From assembly GCA_016191815.1 (NCBI GenBank), contig JACPVI010000024.1, positions 82,878 to 146,877 of the forward strand: DNA of 64,000 nucleotides, written 5' to 3'. The number at the start of each line of letters is the position of its first letter. Positions within the stretch are counted from its first letter, which is position 1. Position numbers and translations under genes: made by a program. Below are positions 1 through 6,631 of this stretch, piece after piece. This DNA is from Myxococcales bacterium (GTDB taxonomy: Bacteria; Myxococcota; Myxococcia; Myxococcales; Myxococcaceae). The notes under the pieces were generated by a model. That model did not search any database. It had not been told where the DNA came from and saw only the letters and a program-made list of their open reading frames with translations.

Positions 1-426
1 CTTCGGCGGGGCCACGGCGCGCACGGCGGGTCTGAGCAGGGGTCGCGCCGGGCGCTCGGATGGCACCCTGCCGGGTTCGACCTCTCCCATGTCCACCCGG
101 CCGCGGAAGCTGGCGCCGTCGACGATGATCACCCGCGGGGAGTGGATGTCACCCACCATCCGCCCCTCCTTGGTCAGCTCGACGCTCTCGGTGGCGTTGA
201 TGTTGCCGACCACCACTCCGGAGACGATGGCGTTCTTCACCGCCACGTTGGCCTTCACCACGCCGGAGGGCTCGACGATCAGGGTATTGGTGAGGGTCAG
301 CTCGCCCTCCACCCTTCCCCGGACGGTGAGGTCTTCGTCGCCGGTGAGCTTCCCGCTGATCAGGATCGAGGGGCCGATCACGGTGTTGCCGGCGCCGCCC
401 GCGAATTCCTTGGCTGGGGTCGCCAT
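1..426 (-). CDS. Bactofilin (third of three tandem copies, 3' end cut by window)
   Basis: Bactofilin-family (DUF583/PF04519) cytoskeletal polymer protein. The visible part starts MATPAKEFAG and has the repeated beta-helix turns typical of the family, with the hallmark GDI..PRV(I)I.DGA.F.G.VDM block at its end. It then continues into an Arg/Pro-rich tail (residues about 120 onward) and leaves the window without a stop. The start codon lies 3 bases after the stop of the upstream bactofilin, so the genes are co-transcribed. The longer C-terminal tail resembles the arrangement in Myxococcus BacP, where two short bactofilins accompany one with an extended tail; that parallel is inference. Confidence 0.88.
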   Translation of the reverse strand, partial: MATPAKEFAGGAGNTVIGPSILISGKLTGDEDLTVRGRVEGELTLTNTLIVEPSGVVKANVAVKNAIVSGVVVGNINATESVELTKEGRMVGDIHSPRVIIVDGASFRGRVDMGEVEPGRVPSERPARPLLRPAVRAVAPPK

Positions 427-429
427 AGC

Positions 430-753
430 TCAGCGTTCCTTGATGTCCATGTCGACGTTGCCTTTGAAGGAGGCTCCGTCGGCGATGAGGATGCGGGGCG
501 CCTTGATGTCGCCCACCACTCGGCAGTCGGTCTTCAGCTCGACCTTGTCGCTGGCGACGATGTTGCCGGTCACCCTCCCGGCGATCTCCACGTTTTGGGT
601 CTCGATATCGGCCTCCACCACGCCCGACCCTTCCACGAAGAGACTCTCCTTGAGGGAGATCTTACCCTTCACTGTGCCCTGAATGACGAGATCCTCATCG
701 CCGGAGATCTCCCCGTCGATGACGATGCTCGAGCCAATCACCGTGTTTGCCAT
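430..753 (-). CDS. Bactofilin (second of three tandem copies)
   Basis: 107-residue bactofilin (DUF583), a short single-domain filament-forming protein that assembles without nucleotide. The start MANTVIGSSIVIDGEISGDE is followed by regular hydrophobic turns and the family block GDIKAPRILIADGASFKGNVDM near the C-terminus. It almost completely fills the domain, with only a few flanking residues. It lies between two other bactofilin genes with a 27-bp gap upstream and a 3-bp gap downstream, so one polycistronic message is likely. The three proteins probably co-polymerise, as reported for BacNOP of Myxococcus xanthus; co-polymerisation here is inferred. Confidence 0.92.
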   Translation of the reverse strand: MANTVIGSSIVIDGEISGDEDLVIQGTVKGKISLKESLFVEGSGVVEADIETQNVEIAGRVTGNIVASDKVELKTDCRVVGDIKAPRILIADGASFKGNVDMDIKER

Positions 754-780
754 GGTGTCCCCTCAGTCGACTCTCGACCG

Positions 781-1125
781 TTAGATGTCATCTGGCAGTT
801 TCACTTCCATTTCGATCGAGCCGTTGAAGACGGCGCCGTCCTCGATCACGACCCGCGGCGCCTTGACGTCCCCTGCCACCCGGGCGCTCGCGTTGATCGC
901 CACTTTGCTGGAGGCGTCGATGTTCCCGCTCGCCTCGCCGTTGATGGTCAGCTCCTCGGCCCGGATGTCCGCCTGCACCTTCCCCGTGCTCTCGATGGTC
1001 AGGTGGTTCTTGAGCGCGATCTGCCCCTCCACCCGGCCTTCGACCACCAGGTCCCCTGCTCCGGTCAAGCTGCCCTTGATGGTGATGCCCTTGCCGATGA
1101 TGCCGATCTGCTCACCCTGCGCCAT
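781..1125 (-). CDS. Bactofilin (first of three tandem copies)
   Basis: 114-residue bactofilin (DUF583/PF04519). It starts MAQGEQIGIIGKGITIKGSL and runs through beta-helical repeats to the diagnostic GDVKAPRVVIEDGAVFNGSIEMEV segment. No membrane segment or signal is present, consistent with a cytoplasmic filament protein. It is the promoter-proximal member of the bactofilin triplet. Upstream lies a 55-bp gap and then the alpha/beta hydrolase gene on the same strand, so the triplet may be read from its own promoter or by read-through. No ParA/ParB/PadC-type neighbours are seen on the visible side. Confidence 0.92.
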   Translation of the reverse strand: MAQGEQIGIIGKGITIKGSLTGAGDLVVEGRVEGQIALKNHLTIESTGKVQADIRAEELTINGEASGNIDASSKVAINASARVAGDVKAPRVVIEDGAVFNGSIEMEVKLPDDI

Positions 1126-1180
1126 GGATCCTGTCCCCTCCAGCGCGAAATGGCGCGCGTTGGCGAACGCGCACCGTACG

Positions 1181-2023
1181 TCACGTGTGCGCCGAGATCC
1201 AGCCCGAGATGTCCTTCCATACTTCCTCGCGCCCGACCTCGTTCAGTGGCTCGTGCAACATCCCCTCGTACTCCCGGAAACGCTTGTCCGCCGAGGCGAT
1301 GGTCTCGAAGAACCCCTTCGACGTCGGCGTCGAGGCCACCCCGTCAGAGCCCCCGCAGATCACCAGCACCGGCACCGTCACCACCCCTCCCAGCCGCAGC
1401 GCCTCGAGCTGCGCCCGGTTGCTCTCGTTGAACCAGCGGGGCGTCGCCACCCGGTTGTAGAGCGGATCCTTCTCCACCAGCCGCTGCTCCTGCACGTCCC
1501 GGGTGAGCGCGGTGGGGTCCAGCCCCGCGTCGATCGCCAGCCATGGCAACACCGAGCCCACCACCTTCGCGACCACTACCTTGAGGGCCGGAGGCTTGAG
1601 CGCCAATTTCAGATACGGAGCCGAGAGCACCAGCCCGGACATCCCTTGCGGAGACCGGCGCAAAAAGTGCAGCGCCATCAGCCCGCCATGGCTGTGGGCG
1701 AGCAGGAAGGCCTTCTTCCCGCCGGCCGCCTTCAAAAGCCGCGCCCAGAAAAGCTCCAGGTCGTCCACGTAATCGGAGAAGGCGTCGCAGTAGCCCCTCC
1801 GCCCGTCCGCCTGGCCGTGGCCGCGGTAGTCGAAGGCGTGCACCGCACAGCCCTGGGCCACCAGCGCCGCCACCGTCTTCCGGTAGCGCCCGCAGTGGTC
1901 CATGTACCCGTGCACGATCCCCACGTGAGCCCGCACCTGCTCGGGCTCGCCGGGGTACGTCGATTCCCAGTACAGCCGCAGGTTGTCCCTGGCGGTGAAG
2001 AACCCCACGTCGTGTCGGCCCAT
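1181..2023 (-). CDS. Alpha/beta hydrolase, monoacylglycerol lipase/lysophospholipase-like
   Basis: 280-residue alpha/beta-hydrolase of the Hydrolase_4 (serine aminopeptidase S33, PldB/monoglyceride-lipase-like) type. Visible landmarks are the oxyanion-loop region VHGYMDHCGRY, the family strand-turn YRGHGQADGRRGY, the nucleophile elbow AHSHGG (central Ser, residue about 110), an acidic residue in CGGSDGVAS and the catalytic His in EGMLHEPLNE. There is no signal peptide, so the enzyme is probably cytoplasmic. It follows the TPR lipoprotein gene after 18 bp and is likely co-transcribed with it. The substrate is unknown; an acyl ester of a lipid is the usual choice for this subfamily. Confidence 0.85.
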   Translation of the reverse strand: MGRHDVGFFTARDNLRLYWESTYPGEPEQVRAHVGIVHGYMDHCGRYRKTVAALVAQGCAVHAFDYRGHGQADGRRGYCDAFSDYVDDLELFWARLLKAAGGKKAFLLAHSHGGLMALHFLRRSPQGMSGLVLSAPYLKLALKPPALKVVVAKVVGSVLPWLAIDAGLDPTALTRDVQEQRLVEKDPLYNRVATPRWFNESNRAQLEALRLGGVVTVPVLVICGGSDGVASTPTSKGFFETIASADKRFREYEGMLHEPLNEVGREEVWKDISGWISAHT

Positions 2024-2041
2024 GCTCTCGGGCCGCGTACC

Positions 2042-3943
2042 TTAGCGGCCGGGAAGCTCCGTGGATAGCGCCTTGAGCTTCCGCTCCAGGGCCGAGCGCT
2101 GGCCCTTGTGCTCCGCCAGCTCGGGCGAGGCGATCAGCGCGTCCAGCGCCTGCCGGTACAGCTCCAGGGCCTGCGCCTTCCGCGACAGCCGGCTGTAGAC
2201 ATCGCCCAGGTGCTCGAGGATCGTCGGCTCGCCCGGAGTCAAGGAGAGCGCCCGCTCGAGGGTCTCCATCGCCCGCTGGATCTCCCCCTTGCGGAAGTAC
2301 ACCCACCCGAGCGAGTCGAGGTAGGCCCCGTTGTCCGGGTTCAGCTCCAGGGCGCGCACCAGCATCCGCTCCGCCTCGTCGAAGTCCAGGCCCCGCTGCG
2401 CCAGCGTGTAGCCGATGAAGTTCATCGCGTTGGCGTTCTTCGGGTTCACGTCCAACACCGCTCGCATCTTCTCCAGCGACCGGGCGATGTCTCCCTTGCG
2501 CTCGTAAGCCGCCCCCAGCGTGTAGAGGAGCACCTCGTCCTTTGGCTGGCGGCGCAAGGCGTCGGTGAGCAGGTCGATGGCCTCCGCCAGCCGGCCCTGC
2601 CGCTCGTACAGCGACGAGAGCGCCTCGAACAGCTCCGGCGCAGGCCGCTTCTCGAGGCTCCTCCTCAGGAAGGCTTCGCCCTCCTTGGGCTGCCCCGCCC
2701 GCTCCAGCGCGCGCGCATAGGCGGAGTACAGCGGGAGATAGTCCGGCCGGTCGGCGAGCCCCGCCCTCAAGAGATCCAGCGCGACCTTGGGCTGACCGGC
2801 CGTGGAGAGGCTCTGGGCCCGGTGCAGCCTCGCCTCGTGGAACAGCTCACCTGCTCCCGGCGGGACCGCCGCGTAGGCCTCCGCCGCCTTGGAGTGCTCG
2901 CCAAGCTTCTCGCGCATCAACCCCGCATAGAAGTGCAGCCGCGGCTCCCCCGAAGCCCGGGAGCGGGCGCGATCCAGTACCTCCGCCGCCTCGCCAAGCT
3001 GCCTGGTGGCCAGGTAGCTGAAGGCTACCTTCACCGCCAGCTCGGGATCCTCTGACACGCCCATGAGCTGATCGAAGTACGCCTTCGCCTTCGGCAGCTG
3101 GCCCGTGCGCAGGGCCAGCCTCCCCGCGGCGAGCAACACCTCGCGGTGCTCCGGGTCCCTCTCCAGGGCCTTGTCGTACGCCTCCGCCGCCTCGGTCAGC
3201 CGGTCCGACGCCTCGTAGAGCTGGGCCAGCGAGTGCCAGACCTCGAAGTCGCCGGGATCCCTCGCCACCGCGCGGCGCAGGAGCTTCTCCGCCCTCAAAG
3301 GGTCGCCCCGCTCCGCCAGCGCTAGCCCGAGCCGCTTGTAGCCGATCGGCTCGCCCGGCACCGCCGCCGATAGCTCCTCCACCACCCGGATCGCCTGGTC
3401 CGGCTTGGCCTGCTCGAGCCAGAGCTGGGTGAGGACCAGGTAGGCGTCGGGGTCCTTCGGCTTGAGCTTGATCGCCCGCGCCAGGTGGACCTTGGCCCGG
3501 GTCACCTTCTGCGCCTCGTAGAGGACCCGCCCCATGAGGAGCTGGGCGGGGTGATAGTCCGGGTGCCGCTCGATCACCCGGCGCAGCTCGCGCTCGGCCC
3601 GGTCGAGGTCGGAGAGGCGGGCGTGCTCCTCCGCCAGGGCGGTGAGCAGGAAGGGGTTCCCGTCATCCGAGGCCAGCGCCAGCCTCAGCTCGTCCAAGGC
3701 CCGGCGATGGTCTCCCTCGTGGTGGGCCAGCCTGGATCTGAGGAAGTGGGCGAAGGCCGCGGAGGAGCTGGGCTCCTCGCCCTCGGCCGCGCCGGAGCTC
3801 ATCGCCTCGCGCATCGCCTGCCGGTCGACCGTCGGGCGCCGGCTCGCAGGCCCGGCCGCGCACGCCAAGGCGAGCGCGAGGAGGCCGATCGCGAGCGAGC
3901 ACCACGGCTGGCCGCGGTCGCTCGGACTGAGCCAGGCCCCCAC
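2042..3943 (-). CDS. TPR-repeat lipoprotein
   Basis: Long tetratricopeptide-repeat protein of about 633 residues. The chosen GTG start (VGAWLSPSDR) places a hydrophobic stretch SLAIGLLALALAC as a lipoprotein signal ending in a lipobox-like A-L-A-C. The frame stays open to a further GTG at 4027, so the start is uncertain. Behind the signal come about a dozen or more TPR units with the usual W/L-G-Y-A-F-A-P pattern, for example repeats ending NPKNANAMNF and NPDNGAYLDSLGW. Such proteins scaffold envelope complexes, and no catalytic domain is visible. It sits directly upstream of the alpha/beta hydrolase on the same strand. Confidence 0.85.
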   Translation of the reverse strand: MGAWLSPSDRGQPWCSLAIGLLALALACAAGPASRRPTVDRQAMREAMSSGAAEGEEPSSSAAFAHFLRSRLAHHEGDHRRALDELRLALASDDGNPFLLTALAEEHARLSDLDRAERELRRVIERHPDYHPAQLLMGRVLYEAQKVTRAKVHLARAIKLKPKDPDAYLVLTQLWLEQAKPDQAIRVVEELSAAVPGEPIGYKRLGLALAERGDPLRAEKLLRRAVARDPGDFEVWHSLAQLYEASDRLTEAAEAYDKALERDPEHREVLLAAGRLALRTGQLPKAKAYFDQLMGVSEDPELAVKVAFSYLATRQLGEAAEVLDRARSRASGEPRLHFYAGLMREKLGEHSKAAEAYAAVPPGAGELFHEARLHRAQSLSTAGQPKVALDLLRAGLADRPDYLPLYSAYARALERAGQPKEGEAFLRRSLEKRPAPELFEALSSLYERQGRLAEAIDLLTDALRRQPKDEVLLYTLGAAYERKGDIARSLEKMRAVLDVNPKNANAMNFIGYTLAQRGLDFDEAERMLVRALELNPDNGAYLDSLGWVYFRKGEIQRAMETLERALSLTPGEPTILEHLGDVYSRLSRKAQALELYRQALDALIASPELAEHKGQRSALERKLKALSTELPGR

Positions 3944-4075
3944 CTGCGCTCGGGCTGAGCGGAGTCGCAGCCCCGATCGATGCGAGCGAACACCGCGATG
4001 AGTCACGCCGGAGGAATTGTACCCCACTCCGGCAGCCTTCGCCGGGCGCCAGCCTGCTCGAACCTCGAATCCACT

Positions 4076-4130
4076 TCTCGACCCGCGGTCGCCTTCAGCG
4101 CCCCGGCACGGGGTTGATGGCGCGCTCGAG
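4076..4130 (+). repeat. 55-bp imperfect direct repeat, left copy
   Basis: This segment matches 6577-6631 at 47 of 55 positions without gaps, in the same orientation. The right copy is the 3' end of the sensor-kinase gene (its last codons and stop). Read on the minus strand, the left copy would encode a similar ending (LERA..PVPG then stop), so it looks like a relic of the same gene end. The two copies bracket a 2.4-kb segment holding the decayed lipoprotein/OMP pair and the MNT-HEPN module. Confidence 0.7.
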
Positions 4131-4204
4131 GTTGCAGCACTTGCTGTTCACGCTGAGGTGCCTCGTTGCGGTTGCCCCAGGCGGAGGGTTCACCGCCGTT
4201 TTCC

Positions 4205-4910
4205 CTAGAACAACAGGCCGATCCCGAGGGCCAGGCGCCACGGGTCGAGCATGGGCTCGACCCCATGGGGCCATGTCCCACTCCCGGGCAACGTGCTGTA
4301 CTCCTCCGTGACGCCGGGCGCGCCGCCCAGGATTCCCAGCGTGCCCGTGATGCCCTTGCCGCCGCCGAAGTCGATGCGCGCGTCCACGCCGACGCCGACG
4401 GCCAGATCTAAACCCGCATTCTTGCTCTGGCCGTACACGCGCGATTCGACCGGCGACGGCCTATAAGAGGATTCCATGTATCCGAGGTGAACGCCGAGGC
4501 CAGCCCATGCGCGCGCGGGGCCGAACGCGTAGTACGGCTTTAACCAGGCAGTCCCCACGAGCGCGATCGTCTGGTGCCAGACGTCTTGGGCGAATGTCCT
4601 GCAGTCCCCAAAGGGCTCGTTGTCGCAGCCCTGCTGGCCGGCCTGCACGAGAAGTGTCCTGGTCGAATCGATCGTCAGGTCGACGCCCAGCGCGAGCCAG
4701 TCGGTCAGGGGGAACGTGGAGGTGGCCCCGAGGGTGAGGCTCTCGTGGATGCACGAGATGTCCCCGAGGGGGGAGAAACGCCACGTGCGGCTGGCGCTGC
4801 AAAGCCCATCGCTCGTTTTGAAGGCATAACGTCGCAATCGCCCATATGCGGGAATGCCGAACCAGAAGCCGACCTGGCTCCAGCGCTCCTGCTTGCGGTT
4901 CCCCGAGCTT
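4205..4910 (-). pseudogene. Outer-membrane beta-barrel-like protein, N-terminus missing
   Basis: About 230 residues read like a small outer-membrane barrel: alternating hydrophobic strands (SLTLGATSTFPLTDWLALGVDL, WLKPYYAFGPARAW, LGIGLLF) and a terminal Phe. The recognisable part begins near position 4910 at GFWFGIPAYGR with no plausible start codon or signal peptide. Upstream in this frame the sequence is the antiparallel-frame shadow of the neighbouring lipoprotein. The simplest reading is that a deletion removed the gene's 5' end together with the 3' end of the lipoprotein gene. A sequencing frameshift inside one longer gene is possible but would not supply a signal peptide. Confidence 0.6.
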
Positions 4911-5384
4911 CCAAGTCCAGAGCACGATGCGATTCGGTATGCTCGCTGTGTACGTCCGCCGGAACAGGGGCCGTCCGGAGGCAGCTTCCGTGACGAGGAG
5001 CTCGACCACGGCCCGCCCGCGGATGCCTTCGATGAAGGATTCCATTTCGAACGCCTGGATGACGCCCGCAAGGACGTGGGCGCTGCGACCGGGCTTCGCC
5101 AGCATCCCTCGCGCCCGCAGGCCGCTTTCGAACGCGGAGGTGATCACCCGGGCGACGGGCTCCTGCGCAACCGCGGGGCGCCCCGCCAGGGACCCCAGGA
5201 ACGCCGGCTCCACGCCTCGCCTGTCCTCGAACGGAGCGACGGAGAGATCCGGTCCCTCCCGCGCAGGGGACGAAGCGACTGGAGGGCCGTAACGAACCGA
5301 CACCACATGCGTGCACGATGCGCCCAGCACAACTAGAACGCCGCACGCGGCCTTGGATGCAAACGTGGAGCGCGGCGGCGGCAA
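4461..5384 (-). pseudogene. YajG-like lipoprotein, C-terminus lost, fused out of frame to OMP remnant
   Basis: A TTG start at 5384 is supported by GGAGGGG about 9 bases upstream and gives a lipoprotein signal (ACGVLVVLGASC). About 130 residues follow that resemble YajG-type or ABC-auxiliary lipoproteins (SVAPFEDRRG, VITSAFESGLRARG, HVLAGVIQAFEME, VVELLVTEAASG). From about position 4900 the frame runs on to 4461, but that tail is an out-of-frame reading of the beta-barrel gene. The real C-terminus (tens of residues in the family) is therefore missing. It may still be translated as a chimera. The family assignment is tentative. Confidence 0.5.
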
Positions 5385-5575
5385 GTCAGGGCGCCCCTCC
5401 GGCCGTGGCGACCCAGGGTGCCATCGACCACGGCGGCCAGCGCCACCACTGCCGTCCCGCTCGACCACGATGACGTTTCCTTCGGGGTCCACCCCGAGCC
5501 TGCCCGCCCGCGGCATGGCCCGCGCCCACGCCCAAAGGCCTGCCAGCGCTCCTCCGCTGGCGCTGGCGCCGTGCC

Positions 5576-5604
5576 TTGACGGGTCGATCCACGACACCTA
5601 CTGT
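5576..5604 (+). promoter_or_regulatory. Sigma-70-type promoter of the MNT-HEPN module
   Basis: TTGACG at 5576-5581 and TACTGT at 5599-5604 are separated by 17 bases, a near-consensus vegetative promoter. The expected transcription start, 7 bases after the -10 box, coincides with the in-frame GTG at 5611. This predicts a leaderless mRNA for the nucleotidyltransferase gene. Confidence 0.6.
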
Positions 5605-5610
5605 CGGAGC

Positions 5611-6057
5611 GTGGGGAGCGACGAGGGCATCGCCTGGCACCGCCTGACCGACGCGGAGCGTCAGAGGCTCGAGGCCGTCGCGCCGCTCGTCTTCGCGCGC
5701 CATGACTGGGTCCGCGCGGCCTGGCTCTTCGGGAGCGCCGCGAAGGGCGACCGGCCTTCCCGCGACATCGACATCGCCGTGCTCGCGAGGCCGGTTCCAC
5801 GCTGGGGCGAGCCCATTCGCGTCGGCCATGCGCTGGCCGACGCGACGGGAATCACGGCCGTGCCGTTCGACGTGCGCCTGGTGAACGGCGCAAGCCCCGT
5901 CTTCCTCAACCAAGTCTTGTCGGCGCGGAGACTGCTGTATCAGGCCGACGGGCGCGAGCGCATCGACTTCGAAGCACGCGCCATGTCCGCCTGGCTGGAC
6001 TTCAAGCCCATCTACGAGCGCCTGCGCTCCGGCGCCTTCGACCGGTGGACGCGATGA
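5611..6057 (+). CDS. MNT-domain nucleotidyltransferase antitoxin (MntA-like)
   Basis: Minimal nucleotidyltransferase of 148 residues from the GTG at 5611. The polymerase-beta signature is intact: LFGSAAKGDRPSRDIDIAV supplies the GS motif and the D-x-D pair about ten residues later, and a third acidic position lies in PFDVRLV. In type VII toxin-antitoxin systems such MntA proteins AMPylate a tyrosine of the partner HEPN RNase and so silence it. The gene overlaps the HEPN gene by 4 bases (ATGA), the standard layout. An upstream extension of the open frame to 5311 is antisense to the decayed lipoprotein and was not used. The promoter position favours a leaderless GTG start. Confidence 0.85.
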   Translation: MGSDEGIAWHRLTDAERQRLEAVAPLVFARHDWVRAAWLFGSAAKGDRPSRDIDIAVLARPVPRWGEPIRVGHALADATGITAVPFDVRLVNGASPVFLNQVLSARRLLYQADGRERIDFEARAMSAWLDFKPIYERLRSGAFDRWTR

Positions 6058-6464
6058 GCGAAGCGCACCTGCGGCTGTTGGAAGAGGTGCTCGCGGCCAT
6101 CGACCGGTATGCCCGGACCGTTACCCGCGAAGCGCTCGAGAAGGATCTCGACACCTGGCTCAAGGTTCGCGGCGCGCTCGAGCTGGCGGCGCAAAGCTGC
6201 ATCGACCTGGCGATGGTGATCATCGCCCAGCGGGGCCTGGGCGTGCCCCAGACGTACCGCGAAGCCTTCCTCGCCTTGGCGCGCGCCGGAGTCGTCGATT
6301 CGGCGCTGGCCGACGAGTTGGCGAAGTGGGCCGGTTTTCGCAACGCCCTCGTCCACATCTACACCGCGCTGGATCTCGACGTCATTCACCGCGCGCTCGG
6401 GGAGGCAGAACCGTTGCGGCGTTTCTTCGAGATCGCCGCGCGAGAGCTGATGCCGTCGCCTTGA
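6054..6464 (+). CDS. HEPN-domain RNase toxin (HepT-like)
   Basis: 136-residue all-alpha HEPN protein of the HepT/DUF86 family. The active-site motif is RNALVHIY, an exact R-x4-H-x-Y. Arg and His are the RNase residues, and the Tyr is the residue AMPylated by MntA in characterised pairs. The start ATG at 6054 overlaps the MNT stop as ATGA; a GTG at 6045 is possible but less likely. HepT toxins cleave RNA, and the AMPylated form is inactive. Both partners look intact, so the module is probably functional even though the genes next to it are decayed. Confidence 0.88.
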   Translation: MSEAHLRLLEEVLAAIDRYARTVTREALEKDLDTWLKVRGALELAAQSCIDLAMVIIAQRGLGVPQTYREAFLALARAGVVDSALADELAKWAGFRNALVHIYTALDLDVIHRALGEAEPLRRFFEIAARELMPSP

Positions 6465-6576
6465 CGCCGGTGGAAGGACCACGTGGGCGCCTGGAGCGGG
6501 CCGCCAAGTCAAGGCCAAGGCGAGCCTGCTGGCACCCCCTGACGCGCGGTGCTCGAGGGTGCAGAACCGAGCGACC

Positions 6577-6631
6577 TCTCGACCCACGTACGCCCTCAGC
6601 TCCCCGGCACGAGCTTGAGGGCGCGCTCGAG
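6577..6631 (+). repeat. 55-bp imperfect direct repeat, right copy
   Basis: Matches 4076-4130 at 47 of 55 positions. It covers the stop codon and last dozen codons of the sensor-kinase gene plus about 19 bases beyond. See the left copy for the interpretation as the boundary of an inserted or duplicated segment. Confidence 0.7.
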
